64,000 nt of DNA. It comes from Jatrophihabitans sp035642535. Its GTDB lineage: Bacteria; Actinomycetota; Actinomycetes; Mycobacteriales; Jatrophihabitantaceae. The notes under the pieces are model-generated. The model made no database searches, was not told the DNA's origin, and saw only the letters and a list, made by a program, of their open reading frames with translations. Position 1 is the stretch's first letter; each line of letters starts with the position of its first letter. The position numbers and the translations under genes were made by a program. Below, one piece after another: positions 47,585 through 55,207 of this stretch. The stretch covers positions 1 to 64,000 of the forward strand of contig DASQSE010000085.1 in the NCBI GenBank assembly GCA_035642535.1, written 5' to 3'.

Positions 47585-50130
47585 CGGTTATGCCTGAGTC
47601 TTCGAGCGCGCTGCGGCGCGCCCTCAGAAGGGCACGTGACGGCGTCGCCCTGGATGCGACCGAGGCCGAGACGCTGCTGGCGGCACGTGGCGACGCGCTC
47701 GCCGACCTGTGCGGTTCGGCGGCCCGGGTGCGCGACCAGGGGCTGCTCGACGCCGGCCGGGCGGGTGTCATCACGTACTCGAAGAAGGTGTTCATCCCGC
47801 TCACCAGGCTGTGCCGGGATCGCTGCCACTACTGCACGTTCGCGACCGTGCCGCACCGGCTGCCAGCCGCGTTCCTTTCGCCGGACGAGGTGCTCGAGAT
47901 CGCTAGGCAGGGCGCCGCGCTGGGCTGCAAGGAGGCGTTGTTCACGCTGGGCGACCGGCCGGAGGAGCGTTGGCCGGCCGCACGCGAGTGGCTGGACGCA
48001 CACGGCTACGACTCGACGCTGGCCTACGTCCGCGCGATGGCGATCCGGGTGTTGGAGGAGACCGGGCTGCTGCCGCACCTGAACCCGGGCGTCATGTCGT
48101 GGGCGGAACTGCAGCGGCTCAAGCCGGTCGCGCCGTCGATGGGCATGATGCTCGAGACGACCTCGCGGCGGCTCTTCGAGGAACCGCACGGGGCACACTT
48201 CGGCTCGCCGGACAAGGACCCGGACGTCCGGCTGCGCGTGCTCGAGGACGCGGGCCGCTCGTCCATCCCGTTCACCACCGGCATCCTGGTCGGGATCGGC
48301 GAAACGCTTGCCGAGCGGGTCGACTCGCTGTTCGCGATCCGGCGCATCGCGCGCGCCTACGGCGGCATCCAGGAAGTCATCGTCCAGAACTTCCGCGCCA
48401 AGCCGGACACCGCGATGGCGCGGATGCCGGACGCCCAGCTCGGCGATCTGGCTGCCACGGTGGCGGTCGCGCGGCTGATCCTGGGACCGCGGGTACGCAT
48501 CCAGGCGCCGCCGAACCTGATCGGCGAGGAGTATCGGCTGCTGCTCGAGGCCGGCATCGACGACTGGGGTGGGGTGTCGCCGCTGACGCCCGATCACGTC
48601 AACCCGGAACGGCCCTGGCCGCAGATCGACGAGCTCACCGCGCGCACCGCCGACTCCGGCTTCGCGTTGGTGGAGCGGCTGACCGTCTACCCGCAGTACG
48701 TGCAGACCGGCGAGCCGTGGCTCGACCCGCGCGTGATGCCGCACGTCGCGGCGCTGGCTGCCGCGGACGGACTGGCGCGGGCCGACGCGCCGGTCGTCGG
48801 GCGCCCGTGGCAGGAGCCCGACGACGCCTGGGCGTCGACCGGCCGCACCGATCTGCACACCGCGATCGACGCGTCCGGCCGGACGTCGGATCGGCGCACC
48901 GACTTCGACTCGGTGTACGGCGACTGGGCGGCCGTGGCTGCCGAGGCGAAGCGCACCTCGGCCCCGCTGCGGTTGGCCGGCGACGTGCTCGCCGCGCTGC
49001 ATTCAGCCGAGCGCGACCCGGCCGGCATCTCCGATCAGGAGGCGCTCGCGTTGCTGCACGCTGACGGCGCCGAGCTCGACGCGCTCGCTGCGCTCGCCGA
49101 CCAGATCCGCGCCGACGTGGTCGGTGGCGATGTCACATACGTCGTCAACCGGAACATCAACTTCACCAACGTCTGCTACACCGGCTGCCGGTTCTGCGCC
49201 TTCGCGCAGCGGCGGACCGACACCGACTCGTACACGCTGTCGATGGACGAGGTCGCCGGGCGGGCCCAGGAGGCGTGGGAGCTCGGCGCCACCGAGGTGT
49301 GCATGCAGGGCGGTATCCACCCGGATTTACCCGGCACCGCTTACTTCGACATCGCGCGGGCGGTCAAGAGCCGCGTCCCCGAAATGCACGTCCACGCGTT
49401 CAGCCCGATGGAGGTCGTCAACGGCGCGTCCCGCACCGGGCTGTCGATCCGCGAATGGCTGACCGAGGCCAAGAACGCCGGCGTGGACTCGATACCGGGC
49501 ACGGCCGCAGAGATTCTCGACGACGACGTGCGGTGGCTGCTCACGAAGGGCAAGCTGCCCGCGCGCGAGTGGATCGAGGTCATAACGACCGCACACTCGC
49601 TCGGCATCCGGTCGTCCTCGACGATGATGTACGGCCACGTCGACAACCCCGCGCACTGGCTCGGCCACCTGCGCACGCTGGCCCGCATCCAGGACCAGAC
49701 GGGCGGCTTCACCGAGTTCGTCGCCCTCCCGTTCATCCACACCAACGCGCCGATCTACCTCGCGGGCGTCGCGCGGCCCGGCCCGACTCTGCGTGAAAAT
49801 CGGGCCGTCCACGCGATGGCGCGCATTCTGCTGCACGGCCGCATCGACAACATCCAGTGTTCGTGGGTGAAGCTGGGCACGGAAGGCTCGCGGCTGCTCC
49901 TTGGCGGCGGCGTCAACGACCTCGGCGGGACGCTGATGGAGGAGACCATCAGCCGGATGGCCGGCAGCCAGCACGGCTCGGCGAAGACGGTCGCGCAACT
50001 GCACGAGATCGTCGGCGGGCTACCCGGCCGCACCCCGCGGCAACGGCTCACCGACTACGGCGAGGTCTCCGCCGAGCGGCTCGCCGCGGCGCACCGGTTC
50101 ACGGGCGTGCTGCCGTCGCTTGCCGGCTAG
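47581..50130 (+). CDS. fbiC: 7,8-didemethyl-8-hydroxy-5-deazariboflavin (FO) synthase
   Basis: Makes the deazaflavin core of F420 from tyrosine and a flavin precursor. The 849-aa protein is the actinobacterial CofG-CofH fusion with two radical SAM domains. CofG cluster: LCRDRCHYCTF (Cys78, Cys82, Cys85). CofH cluster: VCYTGCRFCAFAQ (Cys532, Cys536, Cys539). EVCMQGGIHPDLPGTAYFD and SSTMMYGHVDNPAHW support the second half. GTG start overlaps the fgd stop (GTGA). Confidence 0.96.
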   Translation: MTVMPESSSALRRALRRARDGVALDATEAETLLAARGDALADLCGSAARVRDQGLLDAGRAGVITYSKKVFIPLTRLCRDRCHYCTFATVPHRLPAAFLSPDEVLEIARQGAALGCKEALFTLGDRPEERWPAAREWLDAHGYDSTLAYVRAMAIRVLEETGLLPHLNPGVMSWAELQRLKPVAPSMGMMLETTSRRLFEEPHGAHFGSPDKDPDVRLRVLEDAGRSSIPFTTGILVGIGETLAERVDSLFAIRRIARAYGGIQEVIVQNFRAKPDTAMARMPDAQLGDLAATVAVARLILGPRVRIQAPPNLIGEEYRLLLEAGIDDWGGVSPLTPDHVNPERPWPQIDELTARTADSGFALVERLTVYPQYVQTGEPWLDPRVMPHVAALAAADGLARADAPVVGRPWQEPDDAWASTGRTDLHTAIDASGRTSDRRTDFDSVYGDWAAVAAEAKRTSAPLRLAGDVLAALHSAERDPAGISDQEALALLHADGAELDALAALADQIRADVVGGDVTYVVNRNINFTNVCYTGCRFCAFAQRRTDTDSYTLSMDEVAGRAQEAWELGATEVCMQGGIHPDLPGTAYFDIARAVKSRVPEMHVHAFSPMEVVNGASRTGLSIREWLTEAKNAGVDSIPGTAAEILDDDVRWLLTKGKLPAREWIEVITTAHSLGIRSSSTMMYGHVDNPAHWLGHLRTLARIQDQTGGFTEFVALPFIHTNAPIYLAGVARPGPTLRENRAVHAMARILLHGRIDNIQCSWVKLGTEGSRLLLGGGVNDLGGTLMEETISRMAGSQHGSAKTVAQLHEIVGGLPGRTPRQRLTDYGEVSAERLAAAHRFTGVLPSLAG

Positions 50131-50138
50131 CGGGGAAC

Positions 50139-51122
50139 CTACAGCCAGTCCTTGCGGCGGAACGTGACGTACAGCGTGGTCGCGATCACGACTATGACGA
50201 CGACGCTCGCCCAGAACCCGAGCCGCTCGTTGTAGCCGGGGTAGGGCACGTTCTGGCCGAAGTAGCCGGTCACCGCCGTCGGGACTGCGATGATCGCGGC
50301 CCATGAGGTGAGCTTCTTCATGATCGCGTTCATCCGGGTGTCCGACAGCGACATGTTCGTCTCGAAGATCGACGTGATGAGATCGCGCACCGACTCGGTC
50401 CACTCGGCCGCGCGCAGCGCGTGGTCGTAGAGGTCCTCGTAGTAGGGCACGAGTTCCGGTGCCCGGTCTTCGTCGGTGGCGCGCCGCATGATCGTGTTGA
50501 TCACCTCGCGAATGGGCAGCACGGCGCGGCGCAGGTCGACGAGCGAGCGGCGCAGCACGAAGGCCGAGCGCGACACCTCGCGGGCCGCCTTGGTGTTCTC
50601 CTCGAACAGGATGTCCTCGATCGCCTCGGTCTGGTCGTCGAGCGCCTGCACCGCGTCGAAGTACCGGTCGACAATCTCGTCGAGCAGCCCGTGGATGAGG
50701 GTGCGCGGGCCGTACTTGATGAGGTCGGCGTTGTCGTCCCAGTTCGCGACGACGGCGTCGATGTCGAGCGTGTCGTCGAGCCGGACGGTGACGAAGCCAC
50801 GCTTGGTGCTGAACGCGGAGACCCGGCCCAGCCGGAGGTCACCGGAGTTGTACGCCACGGCGTACGCGGTCATGAACAGGTGCGACGCGTATCGGATCGC
50901 TTTGGGCCGCTCCTGACTAGCGAGCGCGTCCTCGATGGCGTGCTGGTCGAGGCTCAACTCCTCGGCCAACTGGCGCAATGTGCCGGCGTCCGGTCGGACC
51001 AGATCCGCCCAAACGAGGCAGTCCGGCTGCTCGAGGTAGTCGGAGACCTCGTCGAACGGGAAATCCTCGGCCTCGATCGTCCCGTTGCGCCACACGCGGG
51101 TCCGGATGAGCGGTTCAGGCAT
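50139..51122 (-). CDS. CorA family magnesium/divalent cation transporter
   Basis: A 327-aa 2-TM-GxN protein. An N-terminal cytoplasmic alpha/beta domain is followed by long pore helices (residues about 210-275, with IFETNMSLSDTRMNAIMKKL) and two C-terminal transmembrane helices. The pore signature, GMN in classic CorA, reads GYFGQNVPYPG here. GQN variants occur in actinobacterial relatives, so ion selectivity should not be assumed. It ends FRRKDWL, the usual basic terminus. ATG 51122; divergent from the SDR gene. Confidence 0.88.
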   Translation of the reverse strand: MPEPLIRTRVWRNGTIEAEDFPFDEVSDYLEQPDCLVWADLVRPDAGTLRQLAEELSLDQHAIEDALASQERPKAIRYASHLFMTAYAVAYNSGDLRLGRVSAFSTKRGFVTVRLDDTLDIDAVVANWDDNADLIKYGPRTLIHGLLDEIVDRYFDAVQALDDQTEAIEDILFEENTKAAREVSRSAFVLRRSLVDLRRAVLPIREVINTIMRRATDEDRAPELVPYYEDLYDHALRAAEWTESVRDLITSIFETNMSLSDTRMNAIMKKLTSWAAIIAVPTAVTGYFGQNVPYPGYNERLGFWASVVVIVVIATTLYVTFRRKDWL

Positions 51123-51167
51123 GACGCCCAGTGTTGCGCGGCTCTCGTCTTATCGGCGGTAGGCACG

Positions 51168-51173
51168 TACTTT
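51168..51173 (+). promoter_or_regulatory. Leaderless -10 element for the SDR gene
   Basis: TACTTT ends seven bases before GTG 51181. The intervening CTCACCT has no ribosome-binding character. Confidence 0.55.
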
Positions 51174-51180
51174 CTCACCT

Positions 51181-52095
51181 GTGGGATGGAATGCGTCGCA
51201 GCTGCCGGATCTGACCGGCCAAACTGCGATCGTGACGGGGGCCAACTCCGGCATCGGATTCCACACCACCAAGCAGCTCGCCGCCCGTGGCGCCACCGTC
51301 GTGATGGCATGTCGCAACCTCGACGCCGCCCACGCCGCGGCGGCCGCGATGCAGGTCGGCGACCGCGTCCGGGTGGCCGCGCTCGACCTCGCCTCGTCGG
51401 CATCCGTCCGTGAGTTCACCGAGGGATGGGACGGCCCGCTGCACCTGCTCGTCAACAACGCCGGCGTGATGGCGCCGCCCAAGCTGTCGCTCACCGCCGA
51501 CGGCTTCGAGAAGCAGTTCGGGACGAACCATCTAGGGCACTTCATCCTCACCGGGCTCCTGCTGCCCGCCCTCATCGCGTCCGGCGATGGGCGAGTCGTC
51601 ACCGTCGCGTCCGTCGCGCACCACGGCGGCACCGAGGCCGTGCTCGACGGCAACCTCGGATCGGGCTACGACGCGCAGAAGACCTACTCCAACTCCAAGC
51701 TCGCCAACCTGCTCTTCGCTCTCGAACTGCATCGCGAGCTCATCGCTCACGAGGTGCCGGTGACCTCCGTCGCCGCGCATCCGGGGGTCTCGGCGACCGG
51801 GCTCGTCCCCGATCGGGAGGGGATGGGCGCCCGCCCGGTCATCCGCGCGGTCGCCCCGGCCGTTTTGAAGATCGTCCTGCAGTCGGCGGCGGCCGGGGCC
51901 CGGGCGGTGCTGTACGCGGCCACCGAGGCGGCGCCCGGCTCGTACACCGGGCCGCAGTGGCTCGGCGAGTCGCGAGGACCGATCGGGCCGGCCCGGCTTT
52001 CGTCCTTCGCGCAGGACGAGAAACTCGCGCGCCGGCTGTGGCAGGTCAGCGAGGAGATGACGGGCCTGCGCTACGACTGGGGTGCGGCTCCGTAA
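51181..52095 (+). CDS. Short-chain dehydrogenase/reductase (retinol dehydrogenase-like)
   Basis: A 304-aa NAD(P)-dependent oxidoreductase. Cofactor site AIVTGANSGIGFHTTKQLA, NNAGVMAPP, catalytic Ser in VTVASVAHHGG and the YxxxK motif in AQKTYSNSKLANLLFALEL. The extended C-terminus and GTNHLGHFILTGLLLP place it with RDH-like SDRs. Substrate unknown. Leaderless -10 upstream; its own TAA stop starts the -10 of guaA. Confidence 0.9.
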   Translation: MGWNASQLPDLTGQTAIVTGANSGIGFHTTKQLAARGATVVMACRNLDAAHAAAAAMQVGDRVRVAALDLASSASVREFTEGWDGPLHLLVNNAGVMAPPKLSLTADGFEKQFGTNHLGHFILTGLLLPALIASGDGRVVTVASVAHHGGTEAVLDGNLGSGYDAQKTYSNSKLANLLFALELHRELIAHEVPVTSVAAHPGVSATGLVPDREGMGARPVIRAVAPAVLKIVLQSAAAGARAVLYAATEAAPGSYTGPQWLGESRGPIGPARLSSFAQDEKLARRLWQVSEEMTGLRYDWGAAP

Positions 52096-52098
52096 ACT
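52093..52098 (+). promoter_or_regulatory. Leaderless -10 element for guaA
   Basis: TAAACT begins with the TAA stop of the SDR gene and ends six bases before GTG 52105. Confidence 0.5.
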
Positions 52099-52104
52099 CG
52101 CGTC

Positions 52105-53655
52105 GTGGAGACGGATCTCGTCCTCGTCGTCGACTACGGGGCGCAGTACGCGCAGCTGATCGCCCGGCGGGTTCGTGAGGCGCACGTCTACTCCGAGATC
52201 GTCCCCAGCTCGACGTCGGTCGGCGAGCTGCTGGCCCGCCGGCCAAAGGCGATCATCCTGTCCGGCGGCCCGTCATCGGTCTATGCCGAGGGCGCGCCGC
52301 AAACCGATCCCGCCCTGTTCCTGGCCGGCGTCCCGGTCTTCGGCATCTGCTACGGCTTCCAGGCCATGACGCAGGCACTGTCCGGCGAGGTGGCGCGCAC
52401 CGGAGGTTCGGAGTTCGGCCGTACCACGCTGAACGTGGTTGAGCCCGGCGTGCTGCTGCGCGGGTTGCCCGCCGCGCAGCAGGTGTGGATGAGCCACGGC
52501 GACGCGGTGACGGTCGCGCCGCCGGGCTTCACCGTCACCGCGGCGACGACCGGTGCGCCGATCGCGGCGTTCGAGGATGTCGAGCGCAGGCTGGCCGGCG
52601 TGCAGTTCCATCCGGAGGTGCTGCACACCGAGCACGGCCAGGAGATGCTGCGCCACTTCCTCTACGACATCGCCGGCGCGCGCCCGTCCTGGACGGAAGC
52701 AAACATCATCGACGACCAGGTCGAGGCCATCCGCGCCCAGGTCGGCGGCAAGCAGGTGATCTGCGCGCTCTCCGGCGGCGTCGACTCAGCGGTCGCCGCT
52801 GCGCTCGTGCAGCGGGCGATCGGCACCCAGCTCACGTGCGTGTTCGTCGACCACGGCCTATTGCGCGCCGGCGAGCCCGAGCAGGTGGAGCGTGACTTCG
52901 TCGCCGTCACCGGCGTGCGGCTCAAGGTCGTCGAAGCGCAGGACCAGTTTCTGAGCGCGCTCGCCGGCGTCAGCGACCCAGAGGAGAAACGCAAGATCAT
53001 CGGACGCGAGTTCATCCGCGTCTTCGAAGCGGCGGCGCGCGAGATCGTCGCCGCCGGGGAGTCGGTCGAGTTTCTCGTGCAGGGCACGCTGTACCCGGAC
53101 GTCGTCGAGTCCGGCGGCGGCACCGGCACCGCGAACATCAAGAGCCACCACAACGTCGGCGGGCTGCCGGACGATCTCCAGTTCGCGCTCGTCGAGCCGC
53201 TGCGCACGCTGTTCAAGGACGAGGTGCGCCGGGTGGGCGAGCAGCTCGGCCTGCCCGCGGCAATGGTGTGGCGGCAGCCGTTCCCCGGGCCGGGGCTGGG
53301 CATCCGCATCGTCGGCGAGGTGACGGCCGAGCGGCTCGACGTGCTGCGCCGCGCCGACGCGATCGCGCGGGCCGAGTTGAGCGCGGCCGGCATGGACCGC
53401 GACATCTGGCAGTGTCCGGTCGTGCTGCTCGCCGACATCCGCTCCGTCGGCGTGCAGGGCGATGGGCGGACGTACGGGCACCCGGTGGTGCTGCGGCCGG
53501 TTTCGTCCGAGGACGCGATGACCGCCGACTGGACCCGGGTGCCCTACGACGTACTGGAGCGGATCTCGACCCGCATCACCAACGAGGTTCGCGAGGTGAA
53601 CCGGGTCGTCCTCGACCTCACGTCCAAGCCGCCCGCGACGATCGAGTGGGAGTAG
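52105..53655 (+). CDS. guaA: GMP synthase (glutamine-hydrolyzing)
   Basis: Converts XMP to GMP using ATP and glutamine. The 516-aa protein has a class I glutaminase (DYGAQYAQLIARRVRE, nucleophile Cys82 in FGICYGFQAM, catalytic His in GVQFHPEVLHTEHG), the P-loop ATP pyrophosphatase ICALSGGVDSAVAAALV, and the C-terminal dimerisation domain ending LDLTSKPPATIEWE. It follows IMPDH genes in the pathway (42948) but is not in the same operon. GTG start with its own -10. Confidence 0.97.
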   Translation: METDLVLVVDYGAQYAQLIARRVREAHVYSEIVPSSTSVGELLARRPKAIILSGGPSSVYAEGAPQTDPALFLAGVPVFGICYGFQAMTQALSGEVARTGGSEFGRTTLNVVEPGVLLRGLPAAQQVWMSHGDAVTVAPPGFTVTAATTGAPIAAFEDVERRLAGVQFHPEVLHTEHGQEMLRHFLYDIAGARPSWTEANIIDDQVEAIRAQVGGKQVICALSGGVDSAVAAALVQRAIGTQLTCVFVDHGLLRAGEPEQVERDFVAVTGVRLKVVEAQDQFLSALAGVSDPEEKRKIIGREFIRVFEAAAREIVAAGESVEFLVQGTLYPDVVESGGGTGTANIKSHHNVGGLPDDLQFALVEPLRTLFKDEVRRVGEQLGLPAAMVWRQPFPGPGLGIRIVGEVTAERLDVLRRADAIARAELSAAGMDRDIWQCPVVLLADIRSVGVQGDGRTYGHPVVLRPVSSEDAMTADWTRVPYDVLERISTRITNEVREVNRVVLDLTSKPPATIEWE

Positions 53656-53656
53656 C

Positions 53657-54367
53657 TCAGCCCAGCAGCTCGCCCACCGCGTCGCCGATCCCGCCGCCTG
53701 CCTTCGGCGCGATCGGGCCTTCGCTCGGCTGCACAACGGCCAGCCCGTCGCCGCGCAGCTCGACCTGGAACGCCTCGCCCGAACCGCCCTTGAGCAGCGA
53801 CTTGACGCCCTCGGAGCGGTGAATGCTCGCGTCCAGGTCCGTGGACCAGCCGATGGTCGCGTCGGTGTCCGCGCGCAGCGGCGCGTCCGCGGTAACCGGG
53901 ATGACGAGCAGCTCGCCGTGGCTCGTCAGCGCCAGTGAGCCCTCGCCCTCGAACTCGCAGTTGAACAGGCCGCCGCCGGACATGCCCGCACCTTTGACCG
54001 TGCGGATCTCGTAGCGCAGCGACGCGTCGAAGCACAGAACGCTCTTGCCGGTGACCGAGAGCCGATCACCCGGCTGCAACGTCAGCGTCACGACGTTCTT
54101 CGCGAGGTCGGCCAGCCACACCTCGCCGCGACCCTCGATCTCCATCAGCGCGACGCCTTCGCGGCTGGCGGCTCGCTTGATCAGCTTCTTGATGCCCTGC
54201 CCCAGCGTTCTGATCTCCGGGTCGCCGCGAAACGCCACCATCGCCCCCTGCCGCGCGACAAGCCGCCCGTCCAGGGCGTATCGGAGGCAGTGCTGGTTCT
54301 CGATCGTCATGCCCTTGCTCACCGACACATGCACTGTGTGGTCGAGATCGAGTGCCTCGCTGCGCAT
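53657..54367 (-). CDS. AIM24 family protein
   Basis: A 236-aa protein of the AIM24/DUF124 group, built of repeated beta strands (TRAP-like fold): SVSKGMTIENQHCLRYALDG, RLVARQGAMVAFRGDPEI, SGGGLFNCEFEGEGSLALTS and HGELLVIPV. No signal peptide or membrane helix. Function in bacteria is not established; the yeast homologue is a mitochondrial inner-membrane organiser. ATG 54367 has AGGAGGGAG upstream. It lies tail to tail with guaA, one base apart. Confidence 0.85.
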   Translation of the reverse strand: MRSEALDLDHTVHVSVSKGMTIENQHCLRYALDGRLVARQGAMVAFRGDPEIRTLGQGIKKLIKRAASREGVALMEIEGRGEVWLADLAKNVVTLTLQPGDRLSVTGKSVLCFDASLRYEIRTVKGAGMSGGGLFNCEFEGEGSLALTSHGELLVIPVTADAPLRADTDATIGWSTDLDASIHRSEGVKSLLKGGSGEAFQVELRGDGLAVVQPSEGPIAPKAGGGIGDAVGELLG

Positions 54368-54417
54368 CGGACTCCCTCCTGGCCGGCTGCCATCCCTACC
54401 GATCATGCAACGTGCGG

Positions 54418-55176
54418 TTAGGGAATTCGCGCGGTGGCAACCCAGGCGCAGGCCTCGAGCTCGAACGGGACGTCGGGCAGCAGCGCCGCGCACCGCCGCC
54501 GCAATTCCGCGCGCTGCTCCGCGTCCAATCCGGCCACATACACACCTGCCGGCCCGACGCCCAGCGTGAACGGCTCCCACCACTCGTCGAAGCTCGCGAA
54601 CGACGTCCGGATCGTCAGCACGCCTTGTGCGGCCTCCAGACCGGCCGCTGCAAACAGCTCGACGAGGTGCCCGTCGCGCGTGCCGGCGAGGTGCGCCTCG
54701 CCCGTCGAGGACGGCTCCAGGTCGCGCACCGCGCGCCAGAACAAGGAGATCGGCGCGCGGTCGTTGCCGTAGTCCCACACGGACGCCGCGACCAGCCCAC
54801 CCGGTCGCGTGACCCGACCCATCTCCCGCAGCGCGGCGACCGGATCGGCCATGAAATGGACGACCAACTGCGCGAGCGTCATGTCGAATGCCGCGTCCGG
54901 GTACGGCAACCGCTCAGCGACGCTCTGGCGCACGTCAAGGTCCGGGAACCGTTCGCGCACCGCGGCGACGAACGGCTCGGACGGGTCGATCGCCGAGATC
55001 GCCCCGACGCCGAGCCGCTCGACGAGCAGCGCAGTGAGCGCCCCCGGCCCGCAGCCCACATCGAGGACGTGGGCGCGGGCCGGAGGATCGACCAGCTCGA
55101 TGAACTCGACCGCCAGCGGAACCGAGAACCGGCCCATGAACCGGGCGTACGCGTCCGGCGGGACGGCGAAGCTCAT
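54418..55176 (-). CDS. Class I SAM-dependent methyltransferase
   Basis: A 252-aa methyltransferase. Motif I is HVLDVGCGPGALTALL, the acidic residue is in AISAIDPSEPFVAAVR, then DAAFDMTLAQLVVHFM and MGRVTRPGGLVAASVWDYG. The pattern fits the UbiE/Methyltransf_11 group acting on small molecules; substrate unknown. ATG 55176 has a TAGGGT -10 six bases upstream. Confidence 0.88.
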   Translation of the reverse strand: MSFAVPPDAYARFMGRFSVPLAVEFIELVDPPARAHVLDVGCGPGALTALLVERLGVGAISAIDPSEPFVAAVRERFPDLDVRQSVAERLPYPDAAFDMTLAQLVVHFMADPVAALREMGRVTRPGGLVAASVWDYGNDRAPISLFWRAVRDLEPSSTGEAHLAGTRDGHLVELFAAAGLEAAQGVLTIRTSFASFDEWWEPFTLGVGPAGVYVAGLDAEQRAELRRRCAALLPDVPFELEACAWVATARIP

Positions 55177-55182
55177 CCCGGC

Positions 55183-55188
55183 ACCCTA
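55183..55188 (-). promoter_or_regulatory. Leaderless -10 element for the methyltransferase gene
   Basis: On the minus strand TAGGGT ends six bases before ATG 55176. It is part of a CCCTAGGG palindrome. Confidence 0.5.
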
Positions 55189-55207
55189 GGGCACCGCCCT
55201 AATGGTC

